Shown here: positions 33,556-45,978 of the stretch, one piece after another
Layout of the letters: every line of letters begins with the position of its first letter
How positions within the stretch are numbered: position 1 is the stretch's first letter
DNA from: Calonectria ilicicola
Lineage: Eukaryota > Ascomycota > Sordariomycetes > Hypocreales > Nectriaceae
Length of the DNA stretch: 64,000 bases
Reading direction: 5' to 3'
NCBI GenBank assembly: GCA_020809705.1
Contig: CP085828.1
Span: forward strand, 1,860,001 to 1,924,000
Notes under the pieces: model-generated
The model's database searches: none
What the model was told of the DNA's origin: nothing
What the model saw: the letters and a program-made list of their open reading frames with translations, nothing else
Program-made: the position numbers and the translations under genes

Positions 33556-35823
33556 CTATCGCGGTCGTCCTGGCGCATCTGGCCTCTCGATTAAACCACC
33601 AATGTCGACTCTGCCAGATCGGTCCTCGCGAGGCCAGCCGTGTTCGCCTGAGTGTTCACCCTGACCAGGCTGGGCACGAATGGGCGGCAGCTGGTAAGCT
33701 TGTGGCCGAGGCGGGACTGGTGTCGTCAATTCGCTGCGAGGAATGTGATATGACTGAGGTCCTGGGTATTCTTGACGGCTTGGTGAGGCAGCATATGACG
33801 CTCCGGTACCCATACCCGGAGTCGGCGGCATCGGGCCAGGAGTTCGTGATCCAAACGACCCTTCGCTGTACCTCTGACGAGTAGGGTCAAATGTTGCGGA
33901 AACCGGTGTACGCGGTCCATATCCCAGCTGGGGTGTATGTGGCGCGCTGTATCCTTGCGCCGAGTCGCGAGAAAGGGGTGAGGGCGGAGGCGGGTAGGGA
34001 TGTCGTTGAGGGAGGTTCAGAAACAGAACCACAAAGTAGATGGACCCTTCCTTTGCAAGCCCAAGACGCACGGCGTATGACCTGCCCTGTCCATCATATG
34101 CCCGGAAGGTAAAATATTCCTGACGATCAAGGTTAAACCGTCCCACTTCCTCGGGGCTAAATCCGAGTCCCTGCAAAACATGGTCAAGTCGACCCAAAAT
34201 TGGAGGTAGATAGTTCGGTTCCTTTCTGGTTTGTTCATCGTTAAGCTGTGTTCGAATTCCAAGGACCTTTTCCCTATCATTGGGCACCACAACGTCGCTC
34301 AGGCTTCGTCCTTCTAGGCTCCCACTGCCAATAGCTTCGACAAACATCGGGGACACTTTTGCGAATTCCATCTTCATATTCAAAAAGGCTGCTGGTTCTG
34401 GTACCCGCGCGGCGATCGAAGGGTGAGTTGCGTATAAATTGGCATCGGCGGTCGGAGCTCGTTCAAGATACCTAGGAGGCATTTGTTCGCTATAACCAGT
34501 TAGCACACGGTTCAAACCTCAACCAGAGACAAGCTTCTGTACCCCGAGCTCATTGTGCCGCCGGATGGATATATACTCAATGGCCGTCTCGCAGCTGCAT
34601 CCTGTGGTTGAGAAAATCTAGCCGGATCATATCGTGTATCTCGATCGTCCCTTAAACGTGGGCGTCCTCGTTTCTTATGTTGAACGTCAACACAGGAGTC
34701 TTCCTTTCCATTTGTAATACATCTAGAGCAAGGTCGTTGAGCTGGGATATGGTCAGCACCTGTAACAAGGATTCAAATCGATCCATGAATTGCCAGTCTC
34801 TGCACTTGCTCCACAGGCAACTCTAGGGGTTATTCTAGCCCAATTCCGTTTGTTGCACATATGCCGGATTTTCAAGCAGGCCAATCACACTCGAGCATCC
34901 AAAGTCAACTTGATTGTTCCCCGCCACGTCAAGGTCAAAGTTCAAACCCAGGTTGGTCGAGATGGATAACGTCCATCATCAACAATCAGAAACTATACTG
35001 TTTCCGATACCATTGGCGAGCTTCGGAAACCGCAACTGGTTTATCGTTGGCAAGCTGCAGGTGTTTGGTTCTGACTGCGATTCGGAACAACCATTGTAAC
35101 AAAGAGGAAAGAGCAATCGAAAAAGGATAGAAACAATTCGAATACATACCATCGCATCTAACACCGCATATTAGTAACTCAATTCGCAATCCTGCTCATT
35201 TGCTAGGGTCCTTACCGAAGGTGAGCCCGCTTGCAGGGCACGCAGGCGGATGCCACATGGCCTTTTGTTTTTCTTTGTGACTTGGGCGAAGTCATCTGCT
35301 GGGTCTCGGCTACCTGGCGACCAGCAACATGATATGGTGCTGGTGCAGCTGGTCCAACTGCAGGCATGTAACCCGATTGCTGAGGAACGCCTGGAACTCC
35401 AGGTTGGGAATACGGGCCAGGTCTCGCCATGGTATCCTCTGGTCGACGATACATGTATTGCATTCCTTCAGGTTGCTCTTGCTGGTACAGCCTGGGTAAA
35501 GGCGGGGGCATGCTGTGAGGGCCTCGGGGATCGACTGGAGAGTGCTGGCTCGAGGTCCCACGATGGGCATCTTGTGGGTTCCCCGTTGGATAGCCTGTTG
35601 GGTGTTGACCACGCTCGCTGGCCTCTTGGAAGGATTTCGGGGGGAGGGGTGGAGATCCTGACATGGGCGGAGAAGGATATGCCCGCGACCGAGCAGAGTC
35701 GTCAAACTCTGCCCTCTTGGGTGCCCAAGTCAGGTCCAAGGCGATTCGCGCCAGATCTGAGATACCTCGGCGCTGGCCGAGCGGAACTCGTGGTGCCTCG
35801 ACCGGATGAATTCTTGGGAGCAT
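33556..35823 (-). CDS. Zn(II)2Cys6 transcription factor with PAS-like region
   Basis: Best model, minus strand: exons 35823-35216, 35157-35150, 34741-34543 and 34489-33556, 582 residues. The zinc cluster (CVPCKRAHLRC, then DAQRPCSRC and GKEDSC) has Cys at about 194, 197, 204, 210, 213 and 222, the standard C-x2-C-x6-C-x5-C-x2-C-x8-C. An 8-nt exon supplies the third Cys codon. A basic KKRGRPR motif, AT-hook-like, follows directly. The N-terminal 190 residues are Pro/Ser/Gln-rich. A PAS-like region spans about residues 290-420 (MEFAKVSPMFVEAIG ... GRSLSDVVVPNDRE ... YFTFRAYDGQGRSYAVRLG). The tail is disordered and Pro/Tyr/Gly-rich. Intron 2 is 408 nt, long for this genome. The last junction is uncertain: a GTACAG donor with a CTAAC branch gives a 53-nt intron. 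A nuclear regulator is inferred; targets are unknown. Confidence 0.82.
35150..35157 (-). other. 8-nt microexon inside the Zn2Cys6 cluster
   Basis: On the minus strand, eight bases (atgcgatg) lie between an AG acceptor (with an ACTAAT branch site upstream) and a GTATGT donor. They complete the Arg codon left by exon 1 and give Cys and Asp plus one base of the next codon. Reading through either flanking intron meets a stop codon. Skipping the exon would remove the third cluster cysteine. Confidence 0.8.
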
Positions 35824-38420
35824 GGGGGGAAGCACGTCTGCTAAGTCAGCTGGCCGGACGTCCAGTACGCCCGTGCGATTGACTCAAACAATCGCCAGGC
35901 ACCTAGCAGCAGTGCAAGGAGATGGTTTGGGGCAAGAAATTCAAGCTGCCTTGAAAGCTCGCCTAGGGTGTTAGTACGTGCTGGGCTGGCCGGTTTCGCC
36001 AACAACTAGATTCAAAGCAAGTTTCCCGCGAGGAGTACTGCTGTCAACGAGGCAATAGCCAAGCGACAAATGGGTTTTTTTTTCAAGCTCGAGAGCAAAC
36101 AAGCTGCTAGACTTTAGGTTGTAAGGTTGTAAGGATGGGCTTGGGTTGCCAAGTCAAAGAAGTATCTGCGCAACAAAGCCGGCACTGAGCACGAGAACAC
36201 CAAACCCGAGGATGGAGTTGAGTGTGCTAAGAGATCCAGGCGTGGCAGCGAGATGGCAGGTCAAGGGTTGACGAAGACAATAGACGAGGGTGAGTCGCTG
36301 TGGGACGAGATGCTGCACCGTGATACTAGGAGGATGGATCTTGGGGCGTCTTGGTGATACGGCATGAAGCCGTGCTGGTGGGATGTCGAGGAAAGGCTCG
36401 GGCGACTACAGAGATGCCCAGGGGCCGGGACCTAATAAGCGTAACCAAAGGATGCTGAATAGGTTGGGGGGGGGTCCTTCGGGTCTTTCCTGGCCGGCGA
36501 GGTTGCGAACACAAGAGGTAGATTGCGGACGGAAGCTGGATGGTGGCTCGCGGTCGGTTTTTGTGTGACTATCGGGCTGCTGGAGGGGGGGCGGCGCAAT
36601 TGAGATGCGGCCGGGGGTGGTTCAGGGTTGGCGACAGGGCATCGGGGGAGGACCCTTGCTCAGATTTTAGAGTGGCTGCTAATGGATTTCGGTAGAGAGT
36701 TATGCCATGACGATCCCCGGTCAGCGGTCCATAACAGAGACGAGAATTCTCCGCGTGCCTTGGGGCCCGAGGCGTTTGCCTGTGTTAGTCTTGCAGGTGC
36801 AATAAGACACGACCAGCGGCAACGATTGGGATGTGGTAGAGGGAAATGGGCCTGAGGAGGAGCAGCCGGATGGAGAGGGGTTATGTCTCGTTTCGTGTGA
36901 GAGCTGTCTACTACGACTGGGAGTGTCTCAACGAGAGGACAATTGTTGGTCTGGTTGCCAATGATTCCAGGCCAGCAGCGTCGGCAGCGAAGGGTTGACG
37001 AGGTGTAACTCGGTTGGGTTGAAGGGGAAGAGACAAGAGCGACGGGAGGGTGTGGCAGTTAGGTAAAGAGGAATGAGATGGGTGAGCCCCGACTGGCTGA
37101 GGACGAAGTTGAATATGGGATGGCAACAAACCAGAACCACGACGACCGGGAAAAACTCTCCAAGTAGCACCTGGAGGAACAGCCAGTAGTTAAACCAGAC
37201 AAGGCAGGGCCAGGCAAAGTGGAGGATGGTTCCTTGGTTGGTAGGAGAGTGAAGTACCTGGCCCTGGGTAGTGGAAGTCAATGGTGTGCTATGTACTCGG
37301 TAGGTGTAGGTGTAGGTGTAGGTGTAGGTGGGGATGGAGGAATGAGGTGAAGGAGCATGGTGGTGGTTGCGCCTCGGGGGAGTCCTGGGGGGTGTGAGCA
37401 GCAAGGGAGACGAGCCTAGCCAGCTAAGCGGCTAGTGCCAAGTTTACCCGCAACCCTGCAGTTATCAAGGACGAGATGGCGATGATGATGATGAAGGCAC
37501 ATGATGGGGAATGGGAGGGAGTGGGGGATTTGCAGGGGGGTGTGGAATCAACGAGACACGAGAAATGTCGAGGATGGCCTGGATGGGAAATGGAAGATGG
37601 AGGCAGAGCCAGACAATGCGCAGGCTAAAGGCAGAGCATGGGCCAGGTGCCAACCCAAGAGAGTGGTGGACTGAGTTCATGATTGACAATAGACAGGTCT
37701 CGCAACATGGAGCGCGTGGCATGGAACTGGGCTTCGGGGCTCTAGGCTCAGTACAATCAAAGCGTTCAGCTCAGAGAAGCGGTGGCCACTATGTTCTAGA
37801 TTTGACCAAGACAATCAAGTCAAGTTGATAGGGCTGTTTGGCGCATGGCTGCCATCATGACCAGGACAACCATGGATCAGCGGGCGAGAGACGTAAAGCA
37901 ACCAACAGCTGAAGGTTTCCCGGGGCGAGACAGAGACGACTTTGAAGCGAGAGCGGCTCCGACTGTTGGCCAATTTTGCTGAAGCAAATCAGGTTGTCGT
38001 TGGTGACTTTGCACATACATGTTGGTGGTGTTTGTGTGTTGGTTCGCGCTGCAATGCAAATCACTCCTGCGCTGTGCATACAGCTACTGCCAATGCTACT
38101 GTTGCTATTACTACTGCTACTGCTACGCTTGTCCGTGGCATGGGCCCGGCTAGGTCATCTCGCAGCAATCGACGTCTCCTGAGGTCGAAGCCTGATTATC
38201 AAAACGGGCTGGAAGAAGAGCGGCGGCCTAGGGGCGTGTGTCCGAATGTCCAGGGCGTGCGCACGTCTGTGTGTGTGCATCTGTGTGCGTGTGTCGTTAG
38301 CTGCTCTGCGTCTGTGTCGAGAGCCAGGGCACTGAAGCGTGAAGCGTGGGTGCTAGCGTTGGGACTGGCGGAGGGAACTGGGCGAGGGCGTGGGAAGGGG
38401 ATGGTGGTTTTTTTTCTTTG
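35824..38420. other. upstream region of the Zn2Cys6 gene
   Basis: This is the presumed promoter and 5' leader of the transcription-factor gene. It carries direct repeats (GTTGTAAG twice near 36118-36134, a TAGGTG hexamer array) and purine-rich minus-strand-like stretches. A possible 5'-leader intron acceptor (CTGAC ... TTAGCAG) sits just upstream of the ATG on the minus strand. No coding region is supported. Confidence 0.45.
37301..37330. repeat. TAGGTG hexanucleotide array
   Basis: Five perfect TAGGTG units in tandem. The unit is not the fungal telomere repeat (TTAGGG), so this is a microsatellite, not an interstitial telomere. Confidence 0.85.
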
Positions 38421-41391
38421 GCGTTAGGTTAGGGAGCGGGCTCTTGAGCAAGCCATTGTGGGGTCCACGTCTCCCTTCTGCAGCAGGAGCCCTTGTTGTT
38501 GCTGCATACCCTGCGTCGGCCGCTGGCTGACTATGAGTTGACCATTGTTTGGGAGCAGAGACGGGACGGGGGGGACATGGCACTGCAATACAACTAACTA
38601 GACATCTTTCATACAAGACAGAGAAATCATGGGATGAGCGAGCGGGGACAAGCCCCGTCATCTCGAGGCCCTGGTGCCCGGGGCGCGTCTGATCCAGGGC
38701 CGGGGTCCGGGATATCTATCCAAAGACCGGTTGCGATGATGCAAGAGACGGCTGTTGAGGGTTAATTGTGTATCATGGCCCGTGAACAACGACGTCCATC
38801 GGCAGCAAAGAGGCTTGGTTACGGCCACGAGCCATCGATTGGGGTGGGAATGAAGGATAGGGGGATGAGACAGACATGTCGAGTCAAGTCAAGCACTAGA
38901 GGCAAAACCCAAAAAAAGAAAAACAAAAGAAAAAAAGGCTGCTAAGAACCTGGCAGGAGACAGGGCTCTCAACTGACCTTCCCGTCCTTGGCGACATACA
39001 TGCCTTAGCCCGCCTCTACGGCAGGTACCTCGTAGTTGGGCTTAGGCTCGTTGGCTGGCGCTTCTGGTGGTGGACGCTGGGCTGCTGTGGTGTCCTGGCA
39101 GTTGGCCTCTGGTTGGTGCTCCGGCCGGCAATGCCCAGCGCCGCGGTGCTCCTTAACTTGGGCTGATACCCCGAGGTTGGCCATAGTCGTCGACAGCCTG
39201 CCGGCGTAGTGGGCGACTTGCAGCAGCGTCGGGACGTGAATGGGTCGCTTGGTGGACCCCGTCTCGCTGTTGATGATGATGTTGTCGATGATGCTGCGGA
39301 TGCTGCGAGGTGGAGGTCTGGAGGCCCTAGACAGGGCCATCCCGAACCCTCTGCTATTTTCCCCCAAGCCTAGCTGCGCTTTCGTCCCGCCATATAGACT
39401 ATCTGGGGGTTCCTGCAATGTAGTCCGTCGTCTTGTCGTCTCAGCCTCCCAAGCCCTCTTGTTGACGCTGTCCTCCGCTAGGGACCCAGGTGCTTGGGTT
39501 CCGGCTAGAGGAGGCTTGCAATCGGCTCTTTTTTTTTTCTTACTTGATAGCCGGTGCCGTCCGTCCCGTCGTCATCATTATCTCATCCCGAAGCCTGGTA
39601 TTAGACTAGATCCAGTGCATTATTCCGGGGTTCGTTAATGAAGGCTTTTGGTGCCTCATACTTGCAGATGGGTTATACAGTCCAGCCTGTGCAATCTGAG
39701 AAACTAATGTACGATGCCGCACGATCTGGTGCCAGGGCAAGGGCAAATCAAAGCAGGCATAGTGATACTACATGGTTCGTCGTGCCATCTCTCCTTGTCT
39801 AGGACTGTCTCGCCCAACCTCGCCCAGTCAATGAGCAGGCAGTTCTCTCGAGAGATCAACTCGGAGGCACGCACACGACATGCGGCACAGCATGCGGCAT
39901 CGGCTCCCAGCTCCTGGGGCGGGCAGTTCCCTGCACCAAGTTCAGGGCTGCAGCCCAGGAGAGGCCCGGACCATCCTGGGTCGGCGTTGGCGGCACGAGG
40001 CGACAAGTCCCAGGTCCAAGTCCCCCAAATCCCCCAAGTCCCAACCCAATGCTCAGGAACCCACCCCCAAATAGTCTCAAGCTGCAAAGGATGGGAGGGA
40101 AAAAGGAAAACCAGGACAAGGGAAAGTCAACTGCGCCTGAGTAGTACTGCATGTAGTAGTGAGCTTAGGAGGACCCATCATCCTGGATGGTCATCTTAAG
40201 CGGGTCTCTGGCGGGGGCTGTAACTGCTGGCGTCCATCCGGAGTTGAGGGCATCCGTGGCCGCTCCTGCGAGAAGGCAAACTCCCATTCCGAGACCTCGA
40301 TCCCCTATCCGGGTCCGGTCTGCGGTTTGACACAGCGATGTGAGCGCGGCTTGGCGCCTGGATGGCCTCGGTAAAGCAGTTAAACATCTGCCCTAAACTC
40401 AACCTCGTTCGCCTTGCGAAAAACTACCCGCGGACGCTGACGGCGCCGAGGATAGCGCACGGCTTTGGCTGGCCTTAGCAGGCTCGGGCTGCTTGGGGTG
40501 GTTGAGCAATCCCGGCTGGGCGTCACCCTAGCGGCCCCCAGGGCGCTGAGGAATGTGGGCCGTGTCCCGGCCGGGCGGCTGTCACTGCTCGCCGCTCAAT
40601 TGCTGGCGCTCGCTTAGGTTTTAGCAGGCGACAGTGGTATAGACGGACCATTGTCTTGATGATGCGACAAAGAGAAATGGGAAATGCGAGAAGAGCGGAG
40701 AGCGGGGAGCCAGCAAGGGAGACAATGCGCATCCAATTGCCAGTTACAATTCCGTTTCCCGAAGGGTCCGTCAATGCATTCGGGACGGAAGGGAAGGAAG
40801 CCATGGGAATCCTATACAACAAACAGCCTTTCCCCTGCCCTGCTTACACGGACTGCTCATGGTTACCGTTTGCCGAGCTGGACCAAAAAAAGAACAATAG
40901 ATTAGATCTGTGCCGTATCCATCCTCCTGCGAATGGATCGGACGAAAACGCACAAACCCATGTGCAGAGCCAAAAGTACGAGTGTTTGAACTTCATCTGA
41001 ACCATTTCACGTCAGCTTCCCTGGGGCCGGCTTGAAATTGCGGCGGGATTGGATTGGTGTCTGGGCAACCCTGAGGCTAGGCTAGTTGCCTCTTCTAGAA
41101 GAATGGTTCGCATGCGCTGCGCGGATGGTCTGACTCTGAGACTGTTGTGCGGGTGGCCATGTGCACTGCAAGTGAGATGGGATCATGTTTCTGTTCAATG
41201 AAATGGCATGGTCGCTACTGCACGCATGTCGAGGCTCAATTGCCATGCGGCCATGTCTCCCAAGCTTCCAGATCGAGTGGCATAAGCAAGCCAGCCTGGG
41301 AAGAGCAGCCTAGATCGCATGGCTGATGCAACAGTGCCATCCCGGGACGAGACCTCGACACATGGGTTCCAAGAACTCCCCATCCCCCATC

Positions 41392-41461
41392 CCCATCCCA
41401 TCCCATCCCATCCCATCCCATCCCATCCCATCCCATCCCATCCCATCCCATCCCATCCCAT
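41392..41461. repeat. CCCAT pentanucleotide array
   Basis: Fourteen perfect tandem copies of a five-base CCCAT unit. All frames through it on both strands stay open, which creates spurious reading frames with Gly-Met-Gly-Trp-Asp or Ser-His-Pro-Ile-Pro repeats. Confidence 0.95.
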
Positions 41462-44400
41462 CCTTCAATCGGCTTGGCCCATGTTCTCCCACGCCCCTCG
41501 CAACAAAGAGCTTACACACCTGGACGGTCGGGGATGCGGCCATTGGGCTACCCAATACTACGGTCTGCTAGGGTGATCCTCGAGTCGCGCATGGTTTGGT
41601 TTGCCCTGGTTCTTTGGGCGTGGTGGGCATCATCTCTGCCCTCTCTGGCAGTGCAGGTGGCCGCCATGGCGGACCTAATAACAAGCCTGGCCCATGCAAA
41701 CTCAGCCCCCTCCCAGCCGTTGCCTCCATCTCCGATGGGGAAAAGTCTCGAAGGTTCCGGGGTATTTCACATTACGTGAATCCAGTACATGTCAGAGCAA
41801 ATTCAATTTTCATCTCTTTTCGAAGCCCCGTCGTGGCTATCAAAATTCTCCGCGGCCGCAAATGTCATCCAGGTCCAGTTCTGGCTTAACTACGGATGAT
41901 GAAAAGCCAGTCGCCGATTTTTGGCCGCCACCCTCTGAGTTGCCCTCGTGGTTGAGTCGGCCGCTTATCCATTCCCCACCAGGCAAGCGCCCCCAGCCTT
42001 GCAAGTCCAGGACGATGAAACGGCCACTTGCGCATCGTTGTGCCCTGACCCCGTTAATGATCGTCCTTCCCGGGGTTGATGGCATGCCGCCTCCCTTCCG
42101 TAATCTCAATGGCCCGATACCGACTCCAGCGTCAGAGATTCGGAGCCCTTGTGATTTTTAGCATCTGATCCCCTCCTCCGATTGAGTGCCAATCTAGCAT
42201 ACCCGCACCGCATGCCATGTGTGTTAATGCTCATTTTTTGGGGGAGGGTCTGGTCTTTGTCTTGGCCTGGAGATTCCCACTGGGGCCCTCTCTCACGTCC
42301 CCTGAGCTTTTTCCGCCTCGCTGAGCTTGTAGCGCCTTCTCTCGGTTCCGGTCCTCGATTATAATGACCGAGTCCACATGGCTGGAACCAGAGAAATTTT
42401 GCCCGTGACTGACACTTGTGGAAAAAAAAAAAAGCAGAATGTATCGGCACCGAGTTGCGACTATTGGGCGACCGCCCAGGCCCCGGTCCACTAGCGAAAT
42501 ATCCCGAGCCGATGTGTAGTCCACCATGTGTCCCATGCTGGAGCTGCTTGTTACGTTCGGATTGCTCGAGAACCTTATTAGCAAAGCCATCTCCCACCCA
42601 TGCTACACCCAACCACGGGCGTTTGTTGTCAGAATGACGAGGAGCAGAGTAAATGAGGGGGATGGGCCAGGAGCGAGACGCAGGCCTCGACCGCGCACGT
42701 CGCATGTACAGAGACCCCCAAGGGACTTACAGCCCAGTAGGTCTCGCTTTGTTATGCTGGTATTTCGAGGTACATACTGGCCCAGTAAATCCTGGTGGGA
42801 CTCTTCCTTGTTCTCGATACTACCTCGTCCCACTGCAAAGTATGCTTCACCACGCGACCATTGGCGTCGGTTAATTGTGGATGTCAATGGGGATCAAAAT
42901 TCCGTTATTGTGTTTTTTTTTTTCTTAATGTTGCCGCATTTACACTGGCGTAAACGATTGCCGCTGACATTTGTCGCGGCGGCAGCGGCAGCGGCAACAT
43001 CTGAGAACCAGAGGCAAAGCAAAGAGTCATGGCAGTACGCAAGATGAGACATGTCGGACACTAAGAGTCGGAGTTGCTGCTCTCGCCTAGCTTTGGCGCA
43101 ACGCCTGGCGTGATTCATTCATGGGCGAATAGCCGATCCAACATAGATTTTCATCGAGGCCGGACTCTTCCACCCCACGCGACTCCAGTTATCTATCAAT
43201 TACCCCAAATTACCGAATCGTATCACTGTGAGAGTTTTCTGAGAGCGCCGTGCATTAATAAGCCGGGTTCCGCGTGTCCTCCCTCATCTCATCCAACAAT
43301 GCAGCCCATGCCATGCATGTTCCTGTCGCGGAGAAACCACCTGCGTCTCGAGATCTGTCCGGGCTTTTCGGCTAGTCTCTAGGGGAAAAAAAGGTCGACG
43401 AAAGTCTGAGCTCGCGCACACACGCTCGCGCGTGTACCCCCGTTAGCAACAAGCCACTGGCTTGGCACCGGTCTGAGCTTCCACTGACGGGCAGGTCTGG
43501 ATGCGCCCCGACGCCGTTTCTTGCTTCTGTGGTTCTCTGGCGCCCAAAAACCAAGAAATGCCATTAGCACGCAGAGCCGTTGAACCAAGGGCAGCCAGAG
43601 CACGCCACGGGACTGCATGTAGATCAAGCCTCCGGCCCCCCTCCCGCCTGTCAACCTTCTTCACCTGAGACACGCGCACGCAGCTCGAGGCCGGAAATGA
43701 TTGCCCAATTATGAGGTCTACATGCAGTCGAGGCAGTTCTCTCCACAGCGCCTGTTCCCGTCGTCTCCAGCGCTCATTCTCCGCTGCCAGCACCACACTG
43801 AGTGAGCGCCCCCCTGTCGAACTGCCCGCCCTTCACACCCCCAGCCTTCAGCCCAAGCCTGATTCTGGCGCGTGCATGTGCAATGTCATCCAACTTTAAT
43901 TAACGATATCCCCATCGCAGCACATGGCCGTGGCGGTTTGCTAAACCGGCCTAGTGCCATCTGCTCAAGGGGATGGATAAACATATGTTGTTGAGTCAGG
44001 GTCGTTTTGAAAACTGATCGCTTTGGGCGAAAGTTGAATTGGCCCGTTTCAGATATGCTCTGCAAATCCATAGACTAAAGCGAGCCCTTGCAGGGCGCGT
44101 GGGCCAGGCCAGATTCCATTGGCCAGTTCTGCTAAATTGTCATCGCTGCCGACTCATGAGTGACACTTGGGGCGTCAAATATGTCCTTATGGCACATGGC
44201 AGACGGAACTGTATTCCGGATCGCGATTAATGACAACGGAAAGCCACGAGGCCAGGCGAAATACAAGTCGCACACGCAGCCCTCGACGTTTTCTTGCGGC
44301 CTGAGCCTTCTGTAGACCGAGCGAGGTGGCAAGCGCCACAGCTCCAGTTGAACGGTTCAGTGGATATCAGCACCAACACCCAAGCTAACCAATGCGTGGC

Positions 44401-45906
44401 TGACCTTGTCCCCCCCCGAACGTGGCACCTACATCAAACTCTGAACTTTGCACATGCGGCTGGTTTCGACTTCTCATCTGTATCGTGCACTTCTCTACAC
44501 CGAGTCAACCGGCTTCACCCGCGTTATTGTTGAGATGAGACACGAAATCAATCGGAGACTGACTCATGCTGCAACTGATACATTGAACGAACTGGATCAA
44601 AAGTGATCCTGAATCAAAGTGGCTGGCTCGCGAATGATCTCATCAAAAGTTCTGACACAGTGTAACATGCATGGCCGACTATTGGATGACAAAGCCAAAG
44701 CATTGATGGTTCACTATTCGCGTGCCATCGGACACACAGGCGGATGTGGCGCCGCCCCTAAGACATCCCAAGTCATACTGTTGTTCAATTCCAACATTAG
44801 CTCGGAAAAGGGCTTTTCCAGATCATTTTCCTCCCGTGTAAGTGATAAAAATAAACGCCCAATGCAACTCCAAGACAAGAATAACAATTCGAACAGGAAC
44901 CTGGGGATATGTTGTCTTGGAGACTCGTATAGATGATGAGCTTCATTTGATAATATCCGAGAACAATTAGCGGACGAGTCAAAGCGACAGGCTGTGGGTG
45001 GAATTTGACCGGGTTCAAAAATCGAAAGCGATAGCGAACGCACGTCTTCACAGGCCAATGTGCAACCGACCGGGCTTGAGGTGGGTGGCAGAGCGAATCA
45101 CAGATGGAAATAGTTGCTCAACGGCGTGAGGTCCTGGGGAGCCCTGGCCAGCGATAGCCCAGCCAGACCCAGAACATTTCTTGCTCTAAGCAGGTGGTGG
45201 CCCGGTGCTCTGGCGCGTGCTTGCTCCCTCTCCCAGCTCATCAAAAGTTTGATGGAGACTGCAGTCGGCACCAGAGGCCACAGACGGGGACGTGGCTACG
45301 CATGGGCACAAAATCTCTAGCACGGGCTGAGGCACGGGCATTGAGCACCTACGCGAGGTGTCTCTTCGATCCACACAGACGCCCGGTGCCACGGCCGGCA
45401 AAGACAAAAAAAGGCAGCGAAGGAATTAACAAATTATGGGGCTTTGGAAGCTTCTCAGAAGGCACCATCATGAGTGAAGGTTTCTCTCCGTTCATTTCGG
45501 GTCCGATGGACCAACAACAGTGATGGGTTTCCCTGCCCTCTGCCCTGTCCTGTCGTGTCCCCCCACGGGCGTCCTCTTTGATTGACGTTGACTTGCTCGC
45601 GTCGGGCAGCGTGCAAAGGTGCCTGCCTATTCCTGGGCAGCCTAGGCCAGCAAGGGTGATGGAAGTGCACGCTTTAACTGGAAATGCACAGAAACAGACT
45701 GTTCTGTTGGCAGGGTGTCATCACAATACGAGGCCAGAGCCAAATGCGGGCGGGTCTGCAACAAGAAAAAAAGAACCCCCGCCAAAAGGTCAAGGTTCCA
45801 AGCCCCCCCCATGTCACAATCCCATCAGCGACAGCCGAGCGGAGGCGAGAGATGTCAAAACGACGAGGCTCCAGATATGGGAGATATGACAGCCTCCATC
45901 GAATCC

Positions 45907-45978
45907 AACGCCAGTACCTAGTCTGCCGCCATATTCGGTGGAAATGGGCAAAAATCACCGAATATCTCCGCTGGCGTT
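45907..45978. repeat. bipartite inverted repeat (hairpin)
   Basis: Two nested perfect arms: an outer 8-bp pair (AACGCCAG at 45907-45914 with CTGGCGTT at 45971-45978) and an inner 10-bp pair (ATATTCGGTG at 45931-45940 with CACCGAATAT at 45956-45965) around a 15-base loop. The arms are separated by 16 and 5 unpaired bases. It is isolated in the gene-poor interval. It could fold as RNA, bind a dimeric regulator or be a fragment of a small inverted-repeat element. Confidence 0.6.

Noticed and set aside
37301..37330. Possible interstitial telomere
   Set aside because: Unit is TAGGTG, not TTAGGG.
39005..39418. 137-residue minus-strand frame ending PNYEVPAVEAG
   Set aside because: No upstream exon, domain or promoter; Pro/Ala/Glu-rich but not convincing as a gene.
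41195..41576. Repetitive frames with GMGWD or SHPIP units
   Set aside because: Direct translation of the CCCAT microsatellite, open in every frame.
42106..42705. 199-residue minus-strand frame
   Set aside because: Arg/Gly/Ser-rich with a Phe run from an A/T homopolymer; no recognisable feature.
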